From NCBI GenBank assembly GCA_023430425.1, contig JAEZAR010000394.1, forward strand, positions 1-5,457: a stretch of 5,457 nucleotides of DNA, in the 5' to 3' direction. Both the position numbers and the translations under genes were made by a program. How positions within the stretch are numbered: the first letter of the stretch is position 1; every line of letters starts with the position of its first letter. Shown piece after piece: positions 1-5,457 of this stretch. Source of the DNA: Actinomycetes bacterium (lineage in GTDB: Bacteria; Actinomycetota; Actinomycetes; Actinomycetales; Cellulomonadaceae). The notes under the pieces were generated by a model, which was given only the letters and a program-made list of their open reading frames with translations, made no database searches and was not told where the DNA came from.

Positions 1-723
1 GTTCTCCTGCGCGCTCGCCCGACCGTCGTACGTGGCGTACCCGCCCGGCAGGACCGCCGTGAGGCGCGTCCCGCGCGCGTCCCAGGTCCCCGGCGTCCCG
101 GCCAGGACGGTCCCGTGCACCGTCCAGGCGCGGCCGTCGTCGCTCGTCGCGTACGCGGTGGTCATCCGGTCCTGGGCGTCGGGGTCCGCCAGGGGGTGGT
201 GGCACAGCCACGCGTGCCAGCGCCGGCCGTCGTGGCGGACCACGGGGTCCTTGACCGTCGTGGCGGGACCGCCGGGGAGCACGAGGGCGAGCTCGGCGTC
301 CGCGAGCCCTTCGGGCTCGCGCGCCTCGAGCAGGCCGACGGACCAGACGCCCGTGACGGGGTCGCTGCCGCACACGTACAGGCGCCACCCGCCGCCCGGG
401 TCACGCACCAGGGCGGGCCGCTCGACCATCGCGAAGCCCCACCGCTCCTTGTCCAGCTCCACGACGGTCTCGAACCGCGCGCCGTCCGCGGACCGCGCCA
501 GCACGTTGCGGTCCTCGGCGAAGGAGGTCCGCCGGCGGTAGGCGAGGACGACGGTGCCGTCGTCGTCCAGCGCCGCGCTGGGCGCCCCGGCCCACCGCTG
601 CGGGCCCGCACCGGGCGCCGGCACCGCCACGTGGGCGGGCGCGGAGCCGGGGAGCGGCACGTGCCGGGGGAGGTCGGTGAGGGCCGGCGCGCTCGGCGCG
701 ACGGTCGCTGCGTCGGGGGTCAT
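1..723 (-). CDS. Beta-propeller protein resembling GH43/GH32-type glycosidases, C-terminus outside the window
   Basis: The minus-strand frame starting at the ATG at 723-721 is open for 241 codons to the left edge, so the C-terminus is missing. The translation begins MTPDAATVAPSAPALTDLP and has the blade-like repeats of five-bladed propeller sugar enzymes: a blade near residues 45-63 (AGAPSAALDDDGTVVLAYRR), one near 100-118 (ERPALVRDPGGGWRLYVCG), one near 155-172 (VKDPVVRHDGRRWHAWLCHH) and one near 190-230 ending WDARGTRLTAVL...YDGRAS. The KDPVV...DG.WH.W pattern is what GH43/GH32/GH130-like proteins show at one blade acid. The first blade reads AGAPS where GH43 enzymes normally place the catalytic-base Asp, so hydrolase activity is uncertain. 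There is no signal peptide or membrane segment, so it is probably cytoplasmic. It is divergent from the GlxA regulator, 73 bp away, and may be its target. No convincing Shine-Dalgarno precedes the ATG. The reading frame is well supported; the substrate and exact family are not. Confidence 0.82.
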   Translation of the reverse strand, partial: MTPDAATVAPSAPALTDLPRHVPLPGSAPAHVAVPAPGAGPQRWAGAPSAALDDDGTVVLAYRRRTSFAEDRNVLARSADGARFETVVELDKERWGFAMVERPALVRDPGGGWRLYVCGSDPVTGVWSVGLLEAREPEGLADAELALVLPGGPATTVKDPVVRHDGRRWHAWLCHHPLADPDAQDRMTTAYATSDDGRAWTVHGTVLAGTPGTWDARGTRLTAVLPGGYATYDGRASAQEN

Positions 724-745
724 GCCGCGATCGTCGGACGGCCGG

Positions 746-776
746 GTGGTGCCGACCACTGGCACTGATGACCAGT
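746..776. promoter_or_regulatory. Candidate operator: overlapping inverted repeats between divergent genes
   Basis: Three short perfect dyads overlap in 31 bp: GTGGT-4-ACCAC (746-759), GTGCC-7-GGCAC (749-765) and ACTGG-9-CCAGT (758-776). They lie between the divergent starts of the propeller gene (723) and the GlxA-family gene (797), in the least GC-rich part of the neighbourhood, where both promoters should be. AraC-type or other dimeric regulators could bind here, and autoregulation by the neighbouring GlxA protein is the simplest idea. The dyads are seen directly; operator function is inferred, and 5-bp arms are short enough to arise by chance. Confidence 0.35.
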
Positions 777-796
777 ATCGGGAAGAATCTGCCATC

Positions 797-1810
797 GTGC
801 TCGGAACGGACGGCGCGACCCCGGCGCTGCGCAGCGTCGCGGTCGTCGTCGGCGGCCGCGTGGCGGCGTTCGAGCTCGGGATCCTCTGCCAGGTCTTCGG
901 CCTCGACCGCTCGGACGAGGGGCTGCCGCGGTTCGACTTCGCGCTCTGCGCGAGCACCCCCGGGCCGGTGCCGACGACGTCGGGGTTCCCCGTCGTCGTC
1001 GGGCACGGCCTGGACCGTGTGGCCGGGGCGGACCTCGTCGCCGTCCCCGCGTGGCCGGACCTGGACTCGCCCGTCCCGCCGGCCGTGCTCGACGCCGTGC
1101 GGGCCGCCGTCGGGCGGGGCGCACGCGTCCTGAGCATCTGCACCGGCGCGTACCTCCTGGCGGCGGCGGGGCTGCTGGACGGCCGGCGGGCGGCCACCCA
1201 CTGGCAGTACGCCGAGCGCCTCGCCCGGACGTACCCGCGGGTGCGCGTCGATGCCGACGTCCTCTACGTCGAGGACGGCCCGATCGTCACCAGCGCCGGC
1301 GCGGCCGCCGGGATCGACGCGGCCCTGCACGTCCTGCGCCGGTCGCACGGGACGGCCGTCGCCACGGCGGTCGCGCGACGGATGGTGGTGCCGCCTCAGC
1401 GCTCCGGTGGCCAGGCGCAGTACGTCGAGACGCCGCTGGCGGTGGCCACCCGGCCCGCCAGCGGGGCGATGGCGGAGGTGCTCGACTGGGCCGCCGCCCA
1501 CCTCGACGAGGCGCTCCCCGTCGCCGTGCTCGCGGCGCGCGCCCACGCCGCCCCGCGCACCTTCGCCCGCAGGTTCGTCGAGGTCACGGGGACGACGCCC
1601 CACCGGTGGCTCCTGGACCGCCGCCTCGAGCTGGCCGAGCGCCTGCTCGAGACCACCGACCTGCCGGTGGAGGCCGTGGCCCACCGGTGCGGCTTCGGCG
1701 GCGCGGACACCCTGCGGCACCACTTCGCGGCGCGCCGGGGCACCTCGCCGACGGCGTACCGGCAGATGTTCCGCGGTCTCGCCGGGGCACCCCCCGACGA
1801 CGCCCGCTGA
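797..1810 (+). CDS. GlxA-family transcriptional regulator (DJ-1/PfpI-like domain + AraC HTH)
   Basis: A 337-residue protein, typical of the family length (about 310-340). Residues 12-190 form the DJ-1/PfpI-like (class I glutamine amidotransferase-like) domain: VAVVVGGRVAAFELGILCQV at the N-terminus, the elbow ICTGAYLLAAAGLLDGRRA with Cys115, then ATHW with His135. The family signature VVPPQRSGGQAQY follows around 197-209. Residues 225-332 are an AraC/XylS DNA-binding domain with two helix-turn-helix units (LPVAVLAARAHAAPRTFARRF and LPVEAVAHRCGFGGADTLRHHF), ending in SPTAYRQMFR. In this family the first domain is thought to be a ligand sensor rather than an active protease or amidotransferase. 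The GTG at 797 is preferred because it puts the usual short leader before the first strand and has GGGAAG at 780-785. The in-frame ATG at 722 would overlap the start of the divergent gene and add a non-conserved tail. The protein probably controls itself or the divergent propeller gene; its ligand is unknown. Confidence 0.92.
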   Translation: MLGTDGATPALRSVAVVVGGRVAAFELGILCQVFGLDRSDEGLPRFDFALCASTPGPVPTTSGFPVVVGHGLDRVAGADLVAVPAWPDLDSPVPPAVLDAVRAAVGRGARVLSICTGAYLLAAAGLLDGRRAATHWQYAERLARTYPRVRVDADVLYVEDGPIVTSAGAAAGIDAALHVLRRSHGTAVATAVARRMVVPPQRSGGQAQYVETPLAVATRPASGAMAEVLDWAAAHLDEALPVAVLAARAHAAPRTFARRFVEVTGTTPHRWLLDRRLELAERLLETTDLPVEAVAHRCGFGGADTLRHHFAARRGTSPTAYRQMFRGLAGAPPDDAR

Positions 1811-1820
1811 GCCGCCCGCG

Positions 1821-2318
1821 TCAGCCCATCTCGACGCGCTCGTTCTCCCCGCCCTCGTACCGCTGACCCGTGACCTTGGCCTTCGCGAACGAGATGAGCG
1901 TGGCGATCCGGCCGGGCGTGTCCCAGTACTCGGCGGAGTCCGCCACGACCTTCAGCAGGACGACCCCGTCGTCGTCGGGCCCCTCGGGGAACCACGCCTC
2001 GACGACCTGGTTCCACAGCTCGCGCTTGCGCTCCCCGTCGTCCACGACGACGGCCGTCCCGGTCAGGGAGACCCACGTCGTCGCCGAGCCGACGGTGACG
2101 TTCACCTGCGGGTTGCCGGCGATGTTGGCGACCTTGCGGGAGTCGCGCTCGGCGAAGAACCACAGGTCCCCGTCGAACTCGGTCTCCTGGAGCGCCATCG
2201 GGCGGGACAGGAGGGTGCCGTCCGCCCCGATGGACGTGAGCATGGCGATGCGGTGGCCCTTGATCAGCTCCGCCACCGTGCGGGTGCCCTCGTCGAGCGG
2301 CTCGTCCTGAGCGGTCAC
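1821..2318 (-). CDS. Pyridoxamine 5'-phosphate oxidase-fold flavoprotein (general stress protein 26 type)
   Basis: A complete 165-residue protein. After a short acidic N-terminus, residues 13-60 (TVAELIKGHRIAMLTSIGADGTLLSRPMALQ...FDGDLWFFAERDSRKV) are the classic start of the split-barrel PPOX fold, in which the SRPM strand and the following W.F loop contribute to the FMN site. NIAGNPQVNVTV, then TTWVSLTGTAVVVDD, continue the barrel. A C-terminal segment with W..VVEAWFPEGPDDDGVVLLKV and SAEYWDTPG matches the COG3871/general stress protein 26 group. Members bind FMN or related flavins (some PPOX relatives use F420), usually as cytoplasmic homodimers; the substrate here is unknown. The start is GTG at 2318, supported by a good Shine-Dalgarno (GAGAGGAA, minus strand, 2327-2333 region) about 8 nt upstream. 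It converges with the GlxA gene, the two stop codons being 10 bp apart. It lies downstream of the YciI-like gene on the same strand but behind a hairpin, so it may be transcribed separately. Confidence 0.94.
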   Translation of the reverse strand: MTAQDEPLDEGTRTVAELIKGHRIAMLTSIGADGTLLSRPMALQETEFDGDLWFFAERDSRKVANIAGNPQVNVTVGSATTWVSLTGTAVVVDDGERKRELWNQVVEAWFPEGPDDDGVVLLKVVADSAEYWDTPGRIATLISFAKAKVTGQRYEGGENERVEMG

Positions 2319-2326
2319 GGCGTCGT

Positions 2327-2333
2327 TCCTCTC
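2327..2333 (-). promoter_or_regulatory. Strong ribosome binding site of the PPOX-family gene
   Basis: Read on the minus strand this is GAGAGGA, close to the anti-Shine-Dalgarno complement, with about 8 nt to the GTG at 2318. It is the clearest Shine-Dalgarno in the window and fixes the GTG start of the flavoprotein, which has no ATG nearby in frame. Confidence 0.7.
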
Positions 2334-2383
2334 GTCCCGGGTCCTGCGGTCCCTGCCATCCTCCGCGCGGTCCGCCGGTCCCG

Positions 2384-2417
2384 CGACCGGGCTCCGCGGC
2401 AGGCGGGAGCCCGGGCG
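2384..2417 (-). terminator. GC-rich hairpin just after the YciI-like gene, probable U-less terminator
   Basis: CCGGGCTCC (2387-2395) pairs perfectly with GGAGCCCGG (2406-2414) around a 10-nt loop. Two more pairs (2384-2385 with 2416-2417) extend the stem beyond one mismatch. The hairpin begins 1 nt past the TGA of the YciI-like gene (2421-2419). On the minus strand it is not followed by a run of U, so it would be the U-less ('I-shaped') kind often found in high-GC actinobacteria. It could equally stabilise the 3' end of the upstream mRNA or attenuate read-through into the PPOX gene. Confidence 0.55.
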
Positions 2418-2418
2418 G

Positions 2419-2682
2419 TCAGGGCCCGACGACCGGCGTCCACTCCCGCACCGCGAGGACCTCCACCCCGGGCGTCGACCGGTAGTACGGGTCGGTGGCG
2501 AGGACCTCCTCGGCGGCCGCGAGGTCGCCGTCGACGAGGATCAGGGCGCCGGAGTCGTCGGCCCACGGACCGGCTGCGAGGACGACGCCGCGCGCGTGCA
2601 GGTCGGCGAGGAGCGCGCGGTGCGCGGGCCGCTCGGCGAGACGCTCGGGCGTGGGGGACAGGGCGAGCTCGATGGCGATCAT
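2419..2682 (-). CDS. YciI-like family protein
   Basis: A complete 87-residue protein, close to the 90-100 residues usual for the YciI/YCII-related family, whose members adopt a ferredoxin-like (dimeric alpha/beta barrel) fold. Hallmarks are visible: a short first strand (MIAIELAL), conserved His21 in the helix (RPAHRALLADLHARG), the turn and strand VVLAAGPWADDSGALILVDGD (residues 33-53), a helix AAAEEVLATDP with the conserved Asp64-Pro65, then Y-Y and a last strand VEVLAVREWTPVV. The His and DP positions form the putative active-site pocket of the family; stand-alone members have no firmly established general reaction. The ATG at 2682 is the only reasonable start: an in-frame TAG lies at 2694-2692, four codons upstream. 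There is no Shine-Dalgarno, and the start seems to lie at the 5' end of the transcript (see the TAGCGT element). It is divergent from the beta-CASP nuclease gene. Confidence 0.93.
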   Translation of the reverse strand: MIAIELALSPTPERLAERPAHRALLADLHARGVVLAAGPWADDSGALILVDGDLAAAEEVLATDPYYRSTPGVEVLAVREWTPVVGP

Positions 2683-2688
2683 CCGGCG

Positions 2689-2694
2689 ACGCTA
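2689..2694 (-). promoter_or_regulatory. Candidate -10 element (TAGCGT) for a leaderless YciI-like transcript
   Basis: On the minus strand TAGCGT fits the actinobacterial -10 pattern TANNNT and ends 6 nt before the ATG at 2682. A transcript started at normal distance would begin at or next to that ATG, giving a leaderless mRNA, which fits the absence of any Shine-Dalgarno. No TTGACA-like -35 box is visible. The element is also the source of the in-frame TAG stop. Seen in sequence; promoter activity is inferred. Confidence 0.45.
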
Positions 2695-2719
2695 GCCGCG
2701 CGCGGCGGCGGACGCGTCC
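2695..2719. repeat. Two adjacent perfect palindromes in the YciI / beta-CASP divergent gap
   Basis: GCCGCGCGCGGC (2695-2706) is a 12-bp perfect palindrome, and GGACGCGTCC (2710-2719) a 10-bp one, separated by 3 bp. They sit immediately upstream of the candidate -10 of the YciI-like gene, where a repressor or activator could act on either divergent promoter. Their G/C-only or nearly G/C-only make-up in a very GC-rich genome makes chance occurrence quite possible. Confidence 0.3.
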
Positions 2720-2774
2720 CGGTCCACCGGCCAAGCGGCCCACACCGCGACCCGCGGAGGGCCACGCTGGAGCC

Positions 2775-4175
2775 ATGGGCGGCGACGATGCGCGGCGCGA
2801 TCCGGTGACCCTCACCTTCCACGGCGGTGCGGGCTGCGTCACCGGCTCCCGCTTCCTCCTCGAGCACGCCGGGCGGCGCGTCCTCGTCGACTGCGGGCTC
2901 TACCAGGGCCAGCGGGAGCTGCGCCGGCGCAACTGGGCCCCGTTCCCGGTGCCGCCGGGGTCGATCGGTGACGTGGTGCTCACGCACTGCCACCTCGACC
3001 ACTGCGGTTACCTGCCGGCCCTGGTCCGCGACGGGTTCCCGGGGCCGGTGTGGTGCACGGAGGGCACGGCGGCGCTCGCGCACATCGTGCTCGAGGACTC
3101 CGGCTACCTCAACGAGCGCGACGCCGCGCAGGCCCGGGCCGGGGGCTGGTCGAAGCACGAGGTGCCGCTCCCGCTCTACACGGCCGCCGACGCCGCCCGG
3201 ACCGCGCGCCGGTTCCGGCGCCTCGACGTCGGCGCCCCGGCCGACCTGGGCGGCGGGGTCCACGTGACGGCGTCCCGGGCGGGTCACGTGCTGGGCTCGG
3301 CGAGCCTGCTCGTGGAGATCGGGGGCGCGCGCGTGCTGTTCTCGGGCGACCTGGGCCGCACGACCCACCCCGTCCTGCGCCCCCGGGAGGACCCGCCGGC
3401 CGCCGCGACCGTCGTCGTCGAGTCGACCTACGGCGACCGGGAGCACCCCGAGCCGGCCGGCCCGCCGCACGAGGCGCTCGCCTCGGCGATCCGGCGCACC
3501 GTCGAGCGTGGCGGCTCGGTGCTGGTCCCCGCGTTCGCCGTGGACCGCACGGAGCTCGTCCTGCACGCGCTGTCCGGCATGGTGGCGGCGGGTCGCATCC
3601 CGCCCGTGCCGGTGCACGTCGACAGCCCGATGGCGCTGGAGGCGCTGGCCGTGTACCGCCGCCCGTCCCAGCGGACGGAGCTGCGCGAGGACGTCGACCC
3701 GGAGCTCGTGCACCTGCCGCTCCTGCGCGCCGCGCGGACGCCGGAGCAGTCCATGGCCCTCAACGCCCCGCACGTGCCCTCGGTCGTCATCTCGGCGTCG
3801 GGCATGGCGACGGGTGGCCGCGTGGTGCACCACCTGCGGCACATGCTCCCGGACCGGCGCAACACGGTGGTCCTCACCGGGTACCAGGCGCCGGGGACCC
3901 GCGGGCGTGCGCTGCTCGACGGCGCCCGGGAGCTGAAGATCCACGGCCGGTACGTGCCCGTCGAGGCCGAGGTGGTCGCCGACGACGAGTTCTCCGTGCA
4001 CGCCGACGCGAGCGAGCTGCTCGACTGGCTCGGCGCGCTGCCGGCGCCGCCGGAGGTCGTCTACGTGGTCCACGGGGAGGAGCCCGCGTCGCGGGCGCTC
4101 GCCGCGCGGATCCGCGACGAGCTCGGCTGCACCGCCGTCGTCCCCGCGCTGGACGAGCGCGTCCGCCTTCGCTGA
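2775..4175 (+). CDS. Metallo-beta-lactamase / beta-CASP RNA-processing-type nuclease
   Basis: A complete 466-residue protein, the normal size for bacterial CPSF73-like MBL/beta-CASP proteins. The MBL part opens with LTFHGGAGCVTGSRFLLE and carries the zinc motif HCHLDH (His71, His73, Asp75, His76), then AGHVLGS with His171 and FSGDLGR with Asp192. The beta-CASP insert shows ESTYGDREH (Glu216 onward), VPAFAVDRTELVL, VDSPMALEAL (Asp283) and SASGMATGGRVVHHL (340-354). The RMMBL C-terminus has SVHADASELLDWL (His409) and VVHGEE (His433). All metal and catalytic positions expected for an active two-zinc hydrolase are present. By family, the likely role is cytoplasmic endo/exoribonuclease activity on RNA; its specific target is unknown. 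The ATG at 2775 is chosen because the fold starts about 10 residues later; GGAGG at 2756-2760 is far (14 nt) and GGAG at 2769 too near (2 nt), so the initiation signal is imperfect. It is divergent from the YciI-like gene and upstream of, but probably not co-transcribed with, the GH3 gene. Confidence 0.95.
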   Translation: MGGDDARRDPVTLTFHGGAGCVTGSRFLLEHAGRRVLVDCGLYQGQRELRRRNWAPFPVPPGSIGDVVLTHCHLDHCGYLPALVRDGFPGPVWCTEGTAALAHIVLEDSGYLNERDAAQARAGGWSKHEVPLPLYTAADAARTARRFRRLDVGAPADLGGGVHVTASRAGHVLGSASLLVEIGGARVLFSGDLGRTTHPVLRPREDPPAAATVVVESTYGDREHPEPAGPPHEALASAIRRTVERGGSVLVPAFAVDRTELVLHALSGMVAAGRIPPVPVHVDSPMALEALAVYRRPSQRTELREDVDPELVHLPLLRAARTPEQSMALNAPHVPSVVISASGMATGGRVVHHLRHMLPDRRNTVVLTGYQAPGTRGRALLDGARELKIHGRYVPVEAEVVADDEFSVHADASELLDWLGALPAPPEVVYVVHGEEPASRALAARIRDELGCTAVVPALDERVRLR

Positions 4176-4187
4176 CCGGCGGCGGCG

Positions 4188-4208
4188 GGCGGGGCACCCA
4201 CCCCCGCC
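4188..4208 (+). terminator. Hairpin after the beta-CASP nuclease gene, probable U-less terminator
   Basis: GGCGGGG (4188-4194) pairs perfectly with CCCCGCC (4202-4208) around a 7-nt loop, starting 12 nt after the TGA at 4173-4175. No U tract follows, as is common in actinobacteria. Its position in the 69-bp gap before the GH3 gene suggests it separates the two transcription units, although read-through is possible. Confidence 0.5.
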
Positions 4209-4231
4209 AGGAACGCCGGCCGGGGCTGTGG

Positions 4232-4237
4232 TAGACC
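4232..4237 (+). promoter_or_regulatory. Possible -10 element (TAGACC) for the GH3 gene
   Basis: TAGACC ends 7 nt before the ATG at 4245 and resembles the TAGNNT-type -10 boxes of actinobacteria except for its last base. The GH3 start has only a weak AGG upstream (4241-4243), so a leaderless or nearly leaderless transcript is conceivable. This is weaker evidence than at the YciI-like gene because the usually invariant final T is absent. Confidence 0.25.
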
Positions 4238-4244
4238 CGCAGGC

Positions 4245-5457
4245 ATGACCGACGACGCTCCCGCTCCCGCGCCCGTGCCCGAGGTGCTGCCCGCCGACCC
4301 GCCCGCGGCGGAGGCCTCGCCCTTCGAGGCGGCGGTGCTGCGCGTGCGGGCCGGCGCGGACGCGGTGGGCGAGGCGCGCAACCTCTACGCGGCCCTCGAC
4401 GACACGGAGCTTCTCGGCCTCCTCGACGGGGACCTGCCCTTCTGGGACGGGATGCGCGACATGCTCGCCGAGGGCTACAACGTGCGTCCCTACCCCATGG
4501 GCGCCGTGCCGAGGCTCGGCATCCCCGGGCTGCTGTTCGTCGACGGCCCGCGCGGCTGCGTGGCGGGGCGCGGCACCGCGTTCCCCGTGTCGATGGCGCG
4601 CGGGGCGACGTGGGACGTGGCGCTGGAGGAGCGCATCGGCCGGGCGATCGGGACCGAGGTCCGCGCGCAGGGCGGCAACCTCTTCGGCGGTGTGTGCCTC
4701 AACCTCCCGCGCCACCCCGCGTGGGGGCGCGCGCAGGAGACCTACGGCGAGGAGCCGGTGATCCTGGGCGAGATGGCGGCCGCGCTCGTGCGTGGGACCA
4801 CCCCGCACGCGATGCCCTGCGTGAAGCACTTCGCCCTGAACTCGATGGAGAACGCCCGGTTCACGGTCGACGTGCAGGTCGACGAGGACACGCTCCACGA
4901 GCTCTACCTGCCGCACTTCCGGCGCGCCCTCGAGGCCGGTGCCGCCGCGGTGATGAGCGCCTACAACTCCGTCAACGGCGAGTGGGCCGGGCAGAACGCG
5001 TACCTGCTGACCCAGGTGCTGCGCGAGGACTGGGGCTTCGAGGGCACCGTGATCACCGACTTCATCTGGGGGATGCGCGACGGGACGGCGGCGCTGCGCG
5101 CCGGCCTCGACGTGGAGGCGCCGTTCGCCCAGCAGCGGGCGACCCACCTCGCCGCGGACCTGGCGGCGGGCCGCGCCCGGTGGGACGACGTCGAGCGCGC
5201 CGCCCTGCGCACCCTGGCCGGCCAGCTTCGCCACCACGCGGACCGCACAGGACCCGAGCCCGGCCCGGAGGTCATGGCGTGCGACGAGCACCGGGCGCTC
5301 GCGCGCGAGGCGGCGGCGCAGGCCATGGTGCTCCTGCGCAACGAGCCCGTCGAGGGTCGTCCGCTGCTGCCCCTCGACCCGGCGGCGCTGGACCGGGTGG
5401 CCGTCGTCGGGCGCCTCGCCGACCAGCCGAGCACGGGGGACCGCGGGTCCTCCGACG
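4245..5457 (+). CDS. Glycoside hydrolase family 3 (beta-glucosidase-like), C-terminus outside the window
   Basis: The first 404 codons of a GH3 enzyme; the frame runs off the right edge. After a Pro/Ala-rich, acidic N-terminus (residues 1-25, no signal peptide), the (alpha/beta)8 domain shows RLGIPGLLFVDGPRG (Asp100, substrate-binding loop), FPVSMARGATWD, NLPRHPAWGRAQETYGEEP (the family's R.P..GR..E.YGEDP motif), CVKHFALNS (Lys194-His195) and GTVITDFIWGM, in which Asp272 is the expected catalytic nucleophile. AGLDVEAPF follows where many members read AGLDxEMP. The second, alpha/beta sandwich domain begins near residue 345 (HRALAREAAAQAMVLLRNE) and reaches VAVVGRLAD...TGDRGSSD at the edge. The acid/base Glu would lie in the missing part. 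Family members remove terminal beta-linked glucose, xylose or similar sugars; the exact substrate cannot be told. It is probably cytoplasmic, acting on imported oligosaccharides. The start rests on the ATG, as the Shine-Dalgarno is weak. Confidence 0.94.
   Translation, partial: MTDDAPAPAPVPEVLPADPPAAEASPFEAAVLRVRAGADAVGEARNLYAALDDTELLGLLDGDLPFWDGMRDMLAEGYNVRPYPMGAVPRLGIPGLLFVDGPRGCVAGRGTAFPVSMARGATWDVALEERIGRAIGTEVRAQGGNLFGGVCLNLPRHPAWGRAQETYGEEPVILGEMAAALVRGTTPHAMPCVKHFALNSMENARFTVDVQVDEDTLHELYLPHFRRALEAGAAAVMSAYNSVNGEWAGQNAYLLTQVLREDWGFEGTVITDFIWGMRDGTAALRAGLDVEAPFAQQRATHLAADLAAGRARWDDVERAALRTLAGQLRHHADRTGPEPGPEVMACDEHRALAREAAAQAMVLLRNEPVEGRPLLPLDPAALDRVAVVGRLADQPSTGDRGSSD

Noticed and set aside
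722..796. A longer N-terminus for the GlxA regulator from the ATG at 722
   Set aside because: It would overlap the divergent start codon, use up the whole intergenic region and add a tail not typical of the family; GTG 797 fits the domain boundary.
1799..1822. A GACGC...GCGTC dyad spanning the convergent stop codons, considered as a bidirectional terminator
   Set aside because: The stem is only 5 bp with a 14-nt loop and no U tract, too weak to call.
1396..2163. A 255-codon minus-strand frame overlapping the regulator and the PPOX gene
   Set aside because: It is an out-of-frame shadow of both genes with a compositionally biased product and no recognisable domain.
1251..4175. A 974-codon plus-strand frame that would fuse about 500 residues to the beta-CASP nuclease
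   Set aside because: Upstream of 2775 the frame overlaps the GlxA gene out of frame and runs antisense to the PPOX and YciI genes. That part is Arg/Pro/Ala-rich shadow sequence, and the nuclease fold begins just after the ATG at 2775.
2679..5291. An 870-codon minus-strand open frame antisense to the beta-CASP and GH3 genes
   Set aside because: Its translation is Arg/Gly/Val/His-rich low complexity with no domain, while the plus-strand frames carry intact catalytic motifs. Long antisense frames are expected in very GC-rich DNA.
1..5457. Search for defence systems, mobile elements, CRISPR arrays, tRNAs or a novel multi-gene system
   Set aside because: No direct-repeat array, transposase, integrase, toxin-antitoxin pair or tRNA-like cloverleaf was seen. 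The genes are common housekeeping or metabolic families in separate transcription units.

Overview
The window is very GC-rich (roughly three quarters G+C by eye), with strong G/C preference at third codon positions and long spurious open frames on every strand. The gene content (a GlxA-type AraC regulator, a PPOX/general-stress flavoprotein, a YciI-like protein, a beta-CASP nuclease and two carbohydrate-active proteins) fits a high-GC actinomycete. A carbohydrate-degrading Micrococcales genus such as Cellulomonas is a reasonable guess, but that is inference from composition and protein style, not a proven assignment.

Layout from left to right: (1) minus strand, 1-723, the N-terminal 241 codons of a beta-propeller protein resembling GH43/GH32-type folds, running off the left edge; (2) a 73-bp divergent intergenic region rich in short inverted repeats; (3) plus strand, 797-1810, a complete GlxA-family regulator (DJ-1/PfpI-like domain plus AraC helix-turn-helix); (4) minus strand, 1821-2318, a PPOX-fold flavin-binding protein, convergent with the regulator and only 10 bp from it; (5) a 100-bp gap with a strong GC hairpin; (6) minus strand, 2419-2682, a small YciI-like protein whose start looks leaderless; (7) a 92-bp divergent gap with two perfect palindromes; (8) plus strand, 2775-4175, a complete metallo-beta-lactamase/beta-CASP RNA-processing-type nuclease; (9) a 69-bp gap with a hairpin; (10) plus strand, from 4245 off the right edge, the first 404 codons of a family 3 glycoside hydrolase.

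The genes do not form one operon. There are two divergent pairs (propeller/GlxA and YciI/beta-CASP) and one convergent pair (GlxA/PPOX). The only plausible functional pairing is the GlxA regulator with the divergently transcribed propeller protein. The two sugar-related proteins both lack an evident signal peptide, which suggests action on imported oligosaccharides, but they sit 3.5 kb apart in separate transcription units. No RNA gene, insertion sequence, CRISPR array, prophage feature or evident novel system was found; this looks like an ordinary chromosomal stretch. The most useful points for a second look are the regulatory signals and the unassigned propeller protein.
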